Part shown: positions 1 to 9,368 of the stretch, one piece after another | How the letters are laid out: each line of letters opens with the position of its first letter | Position numbering within the stretch: the stretch's first letter is position 1 | From: Mesostigma viride | Taxonomy: Eukaryota > Streptophyta > Mesostigmatophyceae > Mesostigmatales > Mesostigmataceae | Direction of reading: 5' to 3' | Length of the DNA stretch: 64,000 nt | Assembly: GCA_009746045.1 (NCBI GenBank) | Contig: RPFO01000080.1 | Span: 3,112,251-3,176,250 of the forward strand | Made by a program: the position numbers and the translations under genes | Notes under the pieces: generated by a model | Seen by the model: only the letters and a program-made list of their open reading frames with translations | Database searches by the model: none | What the model was told of the DNA's origin: nothing

Positions 1-893
1 CACCCAACGCATGCCCTTCCCACCAGCTGAGCTCAGACGTCCGGGTGCATACAGGCACTTCTGCCCAGGGTGCAAGGGGGGGGGGGGGGCACGGGGCGGA
101 GAGGAAGGGCTTCCTGGCCAACGCCAAGAAGACCTCCATCCCAGGATATCCCTTGGCGCACACATACTGATCATTTCCCGTGGCTTAACCATGAGCTTGT
201 GCACCTCTGCTGGTCATGACGACAGCCAGCATAAGGACGGCAGGCAGATCACCCCCACCGAAACAACTCCCACGGCACCCGCGAACATCTTAGGCCTTGC
301 GCAGTTTCTCAGCCATGCCGCTGCCGCCACCATGTCGTCTCCCTGTGCCGTGACAGTTTCCCCTCACCCTTCCCCCATATCGCTCCCACCCCAATGCACT
401 GGCCTGCATGACAATGCTCCCGTACAGCGCACGAGGGAGCCCAACCCATCATCCGCCACATCCGGCGCTTCCTTCCCCAGGCTTTGCATACAGTCCTTCC
501 CCGGGCTGGCCCATCCTATCCGCTCCAGGCCGGCACGTCAAGGCCTTACATCCATCGCTTCTGCAGGGCTCATGCTATTCTGCCGCCGCAACCACATGCT
601 CCAGCCTGGCATGGCGAGCCTTCCAATCCTCCCTTCCTGCCCAGCACTTCCGAACCCACGCTCCCACCCAGCACCTCTGCAGGCTTGGAGCTATCCAGAT
701 TCTTCAGGCCCGCAGGCTGTGGCCCTACATCCAGCGCTCCTGCAGGCTCATCCCATACAGCTGCTTCCCACATGATCGCAGGCCAACCCCCTTTCAGGCC
801 TGCCCCGCCACACCGCTTCAACCCAGCGCGTGCGCAGGCTCGTTCTGTCTGCTTCCGGCCTGCTGCCGTCGTTCTCGCGTTCGGTTGTGGCCC
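1..893. other. 3' flank of the kinesin gene, no gene seen
   Basis: C- and T-rich sequence with open frames on both strands but no recognisable protein and no convincing splice structure. It holds a G run near 79-90 and, from about 540 to 750, two degraded copies of the kinesin terminal exon end, listed separately. The open frames here look like composition effects. Confidence 0.6.
542..752 (-). repeat. Two degenerate copies of the kinesin terminal-exon end
   Basis: The true last codons and stop of the kinesin lie at 894-920 (plus-strand reading TTACATCCAGCGCTTCTGCA). Near-identical blocks sit at about 542-573 and 722-752, 170-180 bp apart, each continuing into a GGCTCAT-like stretch. Both lie downstream of the stop in the direction of transcription. 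They look like tandem duplications of the gene end rather than additional exons, because the intervening sequence has no reading-frame continuity. Confidence 0.7.
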
Positions 894-3631
894 TTACATC
901 CAGCGCTTCTGCAGGCTCATCATCCCCGTAGACGGCGACTTGGTGCTGTTGAGGCTGGCCCCATTGTACATGCGCGCGCGCACCGCCGATGATGGCCGCA
1001 TTGGGTTGGGGGAGACCGACCGGCGGAGGGTGGCGGGGCCCGGGCCCGTGGTGCTGCGGGTGGGAGAGGGGGGATGGTGGGGACGGGGGAGGAGGGGGAG
1101 AAAAAATAAATTGGGATGAGATCTAGGGTGGGGGCTTGGGGGAACAAGGGCAGGACAGCCATGGGAAGGGGGACACAGAGGTGAAGGGGCTGCCTCGCGA
1201 AATGGTATAGGAGGACGGCCATGGGGGTGGGGAACTGGGGGCAGGAAACGGGGGGCATCTGGGTACAGCAGTAGCAGCAACAGGGTGGTGGATACGAGTC
1301 GGACCACGATGCCCACGGTGGCGTTGCCAGCGGCTGCTTTGGTGCGTTCCAGAGCCTTGCAAGGCAATGGCTCCGTCGTTTGTCTTGGTGCCACTGGCTG
1401 AGAAAATGGGCATGAATGGAAAGTTTTGGTGCACCGGCCTCCTTCACATCATGCATGTGCCCTCCTTTACACTGGCGTGCGACTTGCTACTTGGGTGCGC
1501 CTCACCTGGCGCCCGGGTGCATGCCAGTAGTCACTGACACTCTGGCGACGCCTTCAGCTTCTCTCACGTGGTTTATATTGAGAACAGCAAGGTCACATAT
1601 TGTATCTCAAGCGAGCCAACCCAGTGCATACATACTACAATCTTAGGGTACAGTCTTAGGGTAAAAGCTCGAGGTCCTCTGCTTATTCCCTTCGCCTCCC
1701 TCACCTGGTGGCTGGGCGCGCGGTCGCGGGCCTCACGGCGCGCGAGTTTGTGCTGGCGCTCTTCTCCAGCACAGGCGATGTCGGCATCTTGTCCAGGCTC
1801 GGGCGGTCCAGCCCCCCGCTCACGCGTCGCTTGGGCACGCTCGTTGTGGTCAGTGGCACCGCCGACTTGGGCCTGGAGGGGAAGGGGCGGGGGAGGAGGG
1901 GGGGGACCATGTGCAGGGGATGTAATACCAAGAGGAGGCTTAGCGAGTGTGCGTGATGAAACAGAAGTTGATGACGATGCAGACCAACCTTAACAGATAC
2001 GCGATATGGCTTTTGTTTCTGGCATTACACCCATGACACCTTCCTGTATTTGTAGTCCTCTCAACCCACCTCCCAACCCCTCCACTTCCACCACCTCGCC
2101 TCTTCCCTGCCTCTTGAGGAACGAGGAAAAGGAAACGCAACTTGCGATGATACCAAGCCATTTCACGACAAACCCCTGATTGATCGAATCCCCCTCTCAA
2201 ACAGCGGCGCCCCCTCCCCAGAGTACATATAGATTGCTGAAATACCCACCTCTCCAGCGTGCGGCGCAGATTGTCCATCTTGGCCTTGGCGTCCATTGAC
2301 GGCGATGTGAGCCGGTCGCGCGCCGTCTGCGCATCCATGACCACCGAGGCCACCGGACCCCCGGCCACCGCTCCATCCTCGCCCTCGTCGCCGCCCGGAG
2401 TGGACGAGGACGCGGTCGACGCGGCGGCGCCCGGGTCCCTGGTGGAGACGGACCCGATGGTCCCCCGCCCGCTGGTGGAGCGTGACACGCCCACCCACTT
2501 GGCGCTCGAGGAGCCTCCCTCGCGGGGGGTGGTAACGCCGCGGCCAGCGGACGGGTCGCGCGACCGTCCCGTGCTCGTGTCGCGCGCTGGTGGGGGTGGG
2601 GTGGGTAGAAGGGAAGGGAGCGAAGGAAGGGGGGGGGGGGGCGGAAAGGGAGGAGGGAAAGGAGGGGGGCAGGAAAGGGAGGGAAGAGTCAGGGAAAGGG
2701 GGAAAAGGGAAAGGGGTATCAGATGGGGAATAAAGGGACGGGGAAAATAGGGAAGGGGGAAATAGGGAAGGGGAAAAAAGGTAAGCAGGATATTGGGGGA
2801 TGGGGGAGAAAACGCTGATAAAAACAAAGATCCTAGTCTATTGAAAGATCCTAGTCTATCGCAAAGCAGTTTTCACTGAGGCAGACAAAGGGGGGGGAGA
2901 AGGCAGTCAGAGGACGCAAGGACCGCTATGGGTGGTGGAGACGGGGGGGGGGGCGGGGAATCCGAGGAAGCAGGGAGTGGAGCCAGAAGGCCGCCAGGAT
3001 TTGGGGAGGAGTCGTGCGAGGACGCGATGCAAAGGACCGAGGCTAACAACACAGGAAGACAAAGCTGATAGCCCACATCAAGCAGGCTGAAGATCCAAAC
3101 ATTAAGGGCTGCGACAACAGAGAAAAACGGCTCTTCAGAAGATTGCCGACAACAAATTACTAATAGAGCATGCCAACATGCAACTGAGCAATTGCCCACA
3201 TCGCAAGTGGATAAATTATTGACAAGATACAGAACGTGACCCACATCGTCCGGCGCTCAGATCGCGCGTGTCCAGATCCAACGACGGCCGCCCTGACGTG
3301 GCAGGACCCGGGCTCGTGCGCGCAGATGTTGCCCTCGCACTCCTCATTGTGGACGCCGACATCCGGCTGGCGTGCTCCAGCTTGCTGGTGAGCGCAATGT
3401 TCTTGTCCTCCAGCCGTGACAGCTGCACGGTCAGCATGCGCACCTCCCCCTGGGCCCCCATGAGCTCCTTGGTCGTCGCGTTGAGCTGGGCAGACAGCTT
3501 GGAGAGCTTCTCTTGGGCTGTCGCGAGTTCCTTGGTGAGGGAGGCCACCTTGGCTTGCGATGCCGCCAGCTCGCTGCATAGGTGGGTGGGTGGGAACGGG
3601 GAAAGAGAGCATGTGGATGCTTGTGTAAGCA

Positions 3632-3713
<82 letters not shown>

Positions 3714-6700
3714 ATCACAACGTAAGGCATAAAAATACCCACCCACCCCCCGCCTGCCTTTTCTACCCATCACCTGCAAAGCGTTGGCCCACCCAGGCCT
3801 ATGCCTACTACACCATACCCTTCACAAACACCCTTCTCTACCCACCGGCTCGTCGTGCCGAGCTCCTTGGTGTTCTCCCTCAGCTTGTTCTCTTTGATCG
3901 ACAGCTCGCGCGACTGCTGCGCCAGGTCCCGCGAGCGCGACTCCAGCTGCGACTGCAGCACCTGCAGCTCGCTCTTGGTGCCCTCCAGCTCCGCCGCCGT
4001 GAGGTTGCGCCCCTCCTGGACCTGGCGCAGCTGCCGCGCTTGCTCCTGGCGCAGCTGCTCCTCCTTCTGCGCGACCTGGTTCATCAGGTCCTTGATCTCG
4101 TTCGTGTACTTGACCGACTTGACGGCACGGCCCAGCTCGATCGTGCGGACGCGTGACGCAAAGTTGAGTGTGGAGACGGACTCCCACGTCATCGAATCGT
4201 CGGGGTTGACGTGCGCAAACATCATCACCTTGGAGTTGCCGCCTGGCAGTGGCAAAAGATGAACAGTAGGACGCAGGCATGCAAGGGGTTGATCTGGTCA
4301 TCAACGTAAGGTCTAAATAAACATTTCGGGTTGACATGCACAAGCATCAACCTTGGGAGTTGGGGAGGGGGAAGACATTGGCAAGTAAGCCAGTGGGTAC
4401 TTCTATAAGCAACACGAATGAGGGTACGACATGCATGTTTTGGGTTGATGTGCGCAGCACCATAGGATCCAGGGGGGTATCATACGATCACGCATTGGCA
4501 AGACGTCGGGATCTATTAGGGTGTTCGAAAGGACGCGCGGTGACGAAAGCAAGTGTGCGCACCGAGCGAGTCCTGCAGCAGCGGCATCGTGAGATTGCTG
4601 TTGTTGCAGGGGGGGTGAGGTGCTTTTCTAGTACAAACAATGGCAATATAATCTTTATAAATTGTACACCAGTGTGCGTACCCAGAGAGTCCTGCAGCAG
4701 CGTCGTGAGCTTGCTGTTGCGGTACGGCACGTGGCTGCGGCGCTCCTGCAGCGCGGCCATGACGTCGCCCAGCGCGGACAGCGACTTGTTGATGTGCTGC
4801 GCCTCCTTGAGGCGGTCGCCCGTGGCCTCTGACCGCGACACGCGCTCGCTGCCCGCCAGGTCCACCAGGTTCAGCACGGCCTCAAACGACTCCCCAGTCA
4901 CGTGTGCGTTGCCTTCCACGCGTACAGCCAGTACGCTGGCGGGACAAGCGGTCCGTGTGTGTAGTTGTGGGTTGTGGGGGGAAGCGGGGGGGGTGGGGGG
5001 GACGTGGGCGCATTGTGCGCACGTGTGTGTATGTGTGTGTGTGTGTGTGTTGGAGGCCCAGGGGGAGGGATGGGAGGGGCAAGCGGCAAGCACACATTAA
5101 GAAGCCCATGAGCAAAAGGTGCATGTGGGAGGTAGTGTGGATGACATGAGCACGTGTGAACGGCAAGAGGTTAAATCGGACTGCGAGCAGAGGACACACA
5201 CATGGTTGGGTGCATACCAAGGAGACAACCAGCGCAGGCCAGAAATCGGGAGAATCCGGACCATGGTACTCAACCCGGACCGCGCGTATGCATCACATTT
5301 TGTTGTGACAAGGAGGTGCTGTAGGGGTGCTGTGGGGGTGCCCAGAGAGTGCACATGTACGTGCGATCGCCTCCACAACGCAGATGAGGAACACGAATGA
5401 GGACCGCTGCATGCCGGCCTAACTCACCAGTGGGGTCAACACTTTGGGCAAACTCCCTAGAACCGACGCGGCCAAACAAAAAGGGCACGCGCTGCTCGCC
5501 AGAGTGTAACTCCTCCTTATGGCCACCTCCCTGGACAGGGCGACAGCGAACAAGAAGGGCGCAGGCACTCACCAGTGCGATCTACTCGAGTGCTCGTTCA
5601 GGTTGGTCGCGCCCACCGCGCGGTTGCGAAGACCCGTATTCATCGTGGTGATCACGTCCACCACGCCGCGCACCTGAGGGGGCAAGATGGCGCGATGGTG
5701 CAGAATAAGGCAGGGTAATGCAGGATGGTGCAGGATAAGGATGTGGGCCGATGATGCATGGCAATAACAACGGAGAAAGGGCCTCGGGTAAGGGGAGGAG
5801 GCATTGAACAGTTGCGCACAAACGATGACATCCCCCCTATGCCAAGCATGTTGCATGTTGTATCATGCAACTAGAAACCCTGGACCAAAAGGTGTATGTG
5901 TGTGTGGGTGGGGGGGGGGGTGGGGGGGGGGGTGGGGGGTAGAGAGGGGGGTGAAAAAGAGTAACAGTTGAAGTTCCTTCCTTTCCCCATTCACTTCTTC
6001 ACATCACACAGCCTCATGTTTCTGATTTGCTTCTAATTTCCACTCATTAATATACCGCTTTGCAAGGCAAAATACATTGTCGTATTCTAACTTTTGGAAG
6101 TTCTTATTATCAGCGTAGCGCGGCCCACCTGCACAGAGGTGACATCCAGCAGCCTCCCCCCTTCCCCCGCACGCATCTCCAGCGCCTTGGCTGGCTTCTC
6201 CTTGGACTGGGGCGCGAGCAGGTCGCGCACAACCTCGTTGTAGATCTCCACCATCTCCACGCGGATGGAGTAGTCGTACTCGCCGTGCCGCTCGGCCGCG
6301 ATCTTGAACAGGGCACCCAGTGCGCGGTAGTTGACGCCGCTCAGGTGCTGTTGGGGGGGAAGGGAGAGAGTGGAGGGAGGGAAGAGGTGCGAAGGGAGCC
6401 CGAATGCCAGAGAAACAGGAGAATAGATGGGTGTGCGGTAGCTAACGACAAACAGAAAGGCAAACCTTAGCTACAGAAAATGAATGGCAACTCAAGGTAC
6501 ATGCAAACTCATCATGGCATAAGGACCACCCATCAACTCAACCAGAAAAGTAGCTTATCGCACCCACCGCCAGCCGGTTGTCCCCATAAACAACCCTGCA
6601 TAGGAAGGCATGCATGGGAAGCCATAGGTTTTCAATTTAGAGAAGATAGTTTATTGTTTGTTTACAACGTGCGAGCACCCACCTCCAGCCGATTGTCCCC

Positions 6701-9368
6701 GGGCCCCATCATCGTGTACGTCTTGCCGGAACCTGTCTGACCGTACGCGAATATGCACACGTTGTAGCCGTCCATGACGGACCGGATCAGCGGCGCCGTG
6801 TCCTCAAACACCTGGTCCTGGGTTGCATCGGGGCCAAACACGTGGTCGTAGACAAACTTGCGCTTCTCGCGGAAGTCGGCCCCCTTGATCGTGACGGAGT
6901 CCTCGCCGCAGACCTGTACCGCCATCCCATTTTCGGCCTCCTCGCCCAGCAGGGGGCGCACGCGCAGGTACACGCGGATGCTCCCTGCACGCGATAGGGA
7001 CGAACAGGAAATGCCCGCCACAACAAAGAGTAAGGAATGTGCCAGAATCCGGTTGTCTATGTGGTACACGAAGATGCTCCTTTGCGCGTGATAAAAGACA
7101 AGTGTAATAGTGCAAGTCTTGATGGAGACCTGTCAGCAAATAGCAACATCAAACAGGGGTAACATAGAAGAAATATGGAGATACCAACGGTGAGATCGCA
7201 AATCTGAAAGCAAACCTTCAATATGTGAACCAAGCTATTTTTGGATGGAGGCACGGTCGGGCTCCAAGATGGCGGTGGGCCAATCATTGCATGACCACCC
7301 TTGCTTAACCTCAGCAAAGGTCATGCCTTACTATTATGGCTTACCCTTGAGGTCCAGCACCTCGTTGTGCAGCTTCTTGTTCTGCGCCTGCACCTCCTTG
7401 TAGCGCCGCAGCTGCTCGTCCACCATCTTGCCTGCGGGCACCGAAAGTCACAAAGGAATATAAAATCGACCCATCAAAAGTCCGTTAGTTGGTTGATTGT
7501 TCACCATCTTGCCGGCAGGCACGTTGCGTGTTGAGCGACATAACTATAGTGAAACATTTACAAGAGGTCATAATGGCACCTTAATGGAATGCGCAGGGTT
7601 TCCCTTACGCTATCAGCATCAGCGCAGATACCCTCTCAGCACGAGCAGAAATTACACCTTGGCAGGACAAACACAGCAGACTCGTGCTTTGCAAGGCACC
7701 GCTTGGTCGGACTACAAATAATGTGCCGGCAGAACCTCAAGGTTCGCTTGGACTCGAAAAGCAGTGGGACCGATGTCCTATTCACCGTGGCCCCATGCCA
7801 CAACCGCCACAGCTTCAGTTCATGTGATGTACTGAAAGTGCATGTGCGTGCTGCCAAACCGTTGTAGGGTTCAGGCTTTGGGGTTCAGGGTTTACGGGTT
7901 GGTTCAGGGTTTGTATGGGTTGGGGGGTTAGGGTTCAATGCAGGGTCTGAGATGTAGAATTCAAGGTTGCTAAGTCCTACCACGTAACATATGAGGTTTA
8001 GGGTCTAGAATATGAGGCACGCACCCAGGTACTGGAACTTGGAGTACGTGTCTCCCCCCGGCTTGAGCGCATTGTACACGTCGAGCCGTAACGTCTCCAA
8101 CGAGCTCCTCAAATTCGCAAACGCGGCCGCGTATAGCTTGGCCCCGCCCGGCTTTATGGCCAACGTGCTCCCACCCCCAGGGGCGAGCGCCACCCCCGCG
8201 CTCTGCTGCGCCATGAACTGGGCCATCCGCCGCTGCAGCTCGGCCTCTTTCTTTTGGACGGCGGCGATGGAGCGGTCGAGCTCGGCCTCTCGGCTGGCAA
8301 TCCCCGACATGCGCTCCTTCTCGCGCTGCTCTACTTGAGAACGCATCTCAGCCACCTCGGCGGCCAGCAGCGCGCCAGCCTGCGCCGCGCGCTCCATCTC
8401 TTGCATCTCGACGAGCGCGCGTGCTTCGGCCACCTCGGCCGCAAGTAGGGAGTCAAAGGACTGCGGAAAGAGGGAAAAGAACGAACAAAAAAAAAAGGAA
8501 AAGAAAAGGGAAATATCAGGGGGGGAAGAAAGAGAAAAGGAAAAGAGTGAGGGTTGGTGGGTGGGTGGTGAGCGGATTGGCATTTGGCAGGTGGAGAGCT
8601 GATTGGCAGGTGGGAAGTGGGAGCAGGTATGTGGGGGGTGGGGGTGGGTGAGGGGTCGGGTGTGTGTGGGGGGGGAGCGTGTGTGTGTGTGTGCGTGGGC
8701 GGGCAGGTGGGCGGCAAAGGTGATGTGGATAGAGGGTGGGGTTGGGATAGGGGCCAAATAATGGGGCAATTTGTTACACTCCAGTCAATTATGCAAGTCA
8801 ACTACGACGGTCAACAACGCATAAATCACTTCAGGGTATGTTCTTCTGATCATGAATCACACATTAGCCATTTGCGCCTGATGGAAAAGCATCTACTTGC
8901 TGTAAGGCAATGCACCCTGGAAACATGCCTTTAATGACAACATGACCAGGACACCCTGTTCTCCATTTCACCGCTCCCAGCTCAAGACCAAAAAAAAAAA
9001 AGCGCAACATTCCCCATCTACTCTTCTCCCCCCGCACCCCTCCTTCCCCTCCCCTTCCCTCCCCTCCAACTCCCCTCCCTTAGAGTATCCATTGGGTGCT
9101 CGTCCTCCACCTCCCCATCTCCAATACCCCAAGCTTTCCCACCTTCCTTCTTAGAAGTACTTGCACCCCGCCCCCGCCCCCGGTACAAGAACCACCACCC
9201 CCTCTTATCGCTCACCTCCCCATTCTTGGACGCGGCCTCAAACTTTTCCATGCGCGTGCGCAGCCGGCTCTCCGTCACCTCCAGCTCTGACACGCGGCTC
9301 TGCAGCTCACGGATAGCCGCGTCCTTCTGCGACAGCTGCCGCTGCAGCGCCTCTGCCTTGTGCCCATT
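894..9368 (-). CDS. Kinesin-14 family motor protein, central motor domain (5' end missing)
   Basis: Twelve exons on the minus strand, in transcript order: 9368-9216, 8460-8025, 7431-7345, 6984-6683, 6347-6129, 5673-5573, 4935-4682, 4242-3846, 3573-3245, 2586-2250, 1872-1705, 1053-894. All introns are GT-AG and all phases agree, giving 980 codons plus a TAA stop at 894-896. Residues 1-225 (counted from the first visible exon) are heptad-rich coiled coil ending in a kinesin-14 neck ([20 protein letters not shown]). The motor runs about 226-555: P-loop GQTGSGKT near 307, switch I NEHSSRSH, switch II DLAGSE, then YRNSKLT. A second coiled coil and a Ser/Arg/Pro-rich tail follow. Kinesin-14s are usually minus-end-directed microtubule motors; the neck placing and central motor resemble plant-type KIN-14. 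No calponin-homology domain is visible, but N-terminal exons above 9368 are probably missing. Family call firm, subfamily inferred. Confidence 0.93.
1498..1520 (-). repeat. Intronic copy of a kinesin 5' splice junction
   Basis: The real donor of exon 1872-1705 reads CCACCAG|GTGAGG on the minus strand (donor G at 1704). At 1498-1520 a similar block reads GCGCCAG|GTGAGG (donor G at 1505), 199 bp into the intron. Exon edge and splice site are copied together. Confidence 0.55.
1873..2249 (-). other. Kinesin intron, no internal gene
   Basis: GT-AG intron between exons 2586-2250 and 1872-1705. Mostly unique sequence with a C/T-rich stretch near 2060-2110. Open frames crossing it are read-through of the flanking exons. 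Confidence 0.6.
2587..3244 (-). other. Kinesin intron with purine-rich tract
   Basis: GT-AG intron. Plus-strand bases 2600-2800 are almost entirely G and A, so the transcript carries a long pyrimidine tract before the acceptor at 2587. G runs recur at 2632-2641 and 2946-2953. Confidence 0.6.
3069..3208 (-). repeat. Two intronic copies of a kinesin 5' splice junction
   Basis: The donor of exon 3573-3245 reads GACGAT|GTGGGT on the minus strand. Related blocks appear at about 3193-3208 (GCGAT|GTGGGC) and 3069-3082 (TTGAT|GTGGGC), both in the following intron. They are short, so each alone is weak; the value is that the same arrangement recurs at other exons. Confidence 0.4.
3631..3711. repeat. 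(TG)n-(AG)n compound microsatellite
   Basis: About 16 TG dinucleotides run directly into about 24 AG dinucleotides inside a kinesin intron. On the transcribed strand this is a CT tract followed by a CA tract, lying upstream of the acceptor of exon 3573-3245. Confidence 0.95.
4328..4502 (-). repeat. Two intronic copies of a kinesin 3' splice junction
   Basis: Exon 4242-3846 begins with coding sequence whose plus-strand form includes GGGTTGACGTGCGCAAACAT (about 4204-4223). Degenerate copies lie upstream in transcript direction at about 4328-4390 (GGGTTGACATGCACAAGCAT) and about 4439-4502 (GGGTTGATGTGCGCAGCACC). The first copy also retains the GGCAAG that follows the acceptor. Spacing is roughly 125 and 112 bp. 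Confidence 0.75.
4548..4612 (-). repeat. Intronic copy of the kinesin NSKLT exon end and donor
   Basis: The real exon end encodes [12 protein letters not shown] and splices at 4681. At 4548-4612 a copy reads [13 protein letters not shown] with its own donor-like GTGCGC (G at 4562), 119 bp downstream in the intron. Protein similarity to the motor domain makes this one of the clearest junction duplications. Confidence 0.85.
4936..5572 (-). other. Kinesin intron, TG-rich
   Basis: GT-AG intron containing a GT dinucleotide stretch at 5022-5050 and a G-rich block at 4968-5002. Apart from one possible junction copy at 5409-5440 it holds nothing recognisable. Confidence 0.55.
5409..5440 (-). repeat. 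Possible intronic copy of a kinesin 5' splice junction
   Basis: The plus-strand form of the donor of exon 5673-5573 is GGCACTCACCAGTGCGATCT. The block at 5409-5440 contains GGCCTAACTCACCAGTGGGG, keeping the exon CACTG and the GTGAGT donor. About 160 bp from the true donor. Confidence 0.5.
5674..6128 (-). other. Kinesin intron with poly-G tracts
   Basis: GT-AG intron. Contains an indel-prone G-rich stretch at about 5903-5950 and a short CAGGATGGTGCAGGATAAGG-type imperfect repeat at 5690-5740. No coding signal. Confidence 0.6.
6348..6682 (-). other. Kinesin intron, unique sequence
   Basis: GT-AG intron of 335 bp, mostly unique, carrying one copy of the preceding exon's donor junction at 6556-6592. 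Confidence 0.6.
6556..6592 (-). repeat. Intronic copy of a kinesin 5' splice junction
   Basis: The exon 6984-6683 end has plus-strand form CACCCACCTCCAGCCGATTG, including the donor. At 6562-6581 the intron has CACCCACCGCCAGCCGGTTG, 115 bp away: 3 mismatches in 20, covering both exon edge and GTGGGTG donor. Confidence 0.8.
6985..7344 (-). other. Kinesin intron between neck and motor exons
   Basis: GT-AG intron of 360 bp. It holds one copy of the motor exon's acceptor junction at 7064-7099; the rest is unique and non-coding. Confidence 0.6.
7064..7099 (-). repeat. Intronic copy of a kinesin 3' splice junction
   Basis: The start of the motor exon 6984-6683 has plus-strand form TACACGCGGATGCTCCCTGC. 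The intron has TACACGAAGATGCTCCTTTG at about 7065-7084, followed by GCGTGATA as in the original (GCGATA). The copy sits about 95 bp upstream of the true acceptor in transcript direction. Confidence 0.75.
7432..8024 (-). other. Kinesin intron with GGGTT-rich stretch
   Basis: GT-AG intron of 593 bp. One acceptor copy lies at 7496-7526. At 7865-7945 GGGTTCAGGGTTT-like words recur; they resemble plant-type telomere repeats only loosely. Confidence 0.55.
7496..7526 (-). repeat. Intronic copy of a kinesin 3' splice junction
   Basis: The true boundary of exon 7431-7345 has plus-strand form CACCATCTTGCCTGCGGGCA. The intron contains CACCATCTTGCCGGCAGGCA at about 7502-7521: 2 mismatches in 20, spanning exon edge, AG and upstream bases. 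Confidence 0.85.
8461..9215 (-). other. Kinesin intron, purine/GT-rich
   Basis: GT-AG intron of 755 bp. Plus strand 8465-8545 is A/G-rich; 8610-8700 is G/T-rich with a GTGTGT run; 8985-9080 is A-rich then C/T-rich. No coding signal. CACCTCCCCATCTCC near 9106 may echo the donor at 9214, but the sequence is low-complexity. Confidence 0.55.

Noticed and set aside
7860-7960. Interstitial telomere repeat
   Set aside because: GGGTTCAGGGTTT words are too irregular to be telomeric tracts; no run of even three exact plant-type units.
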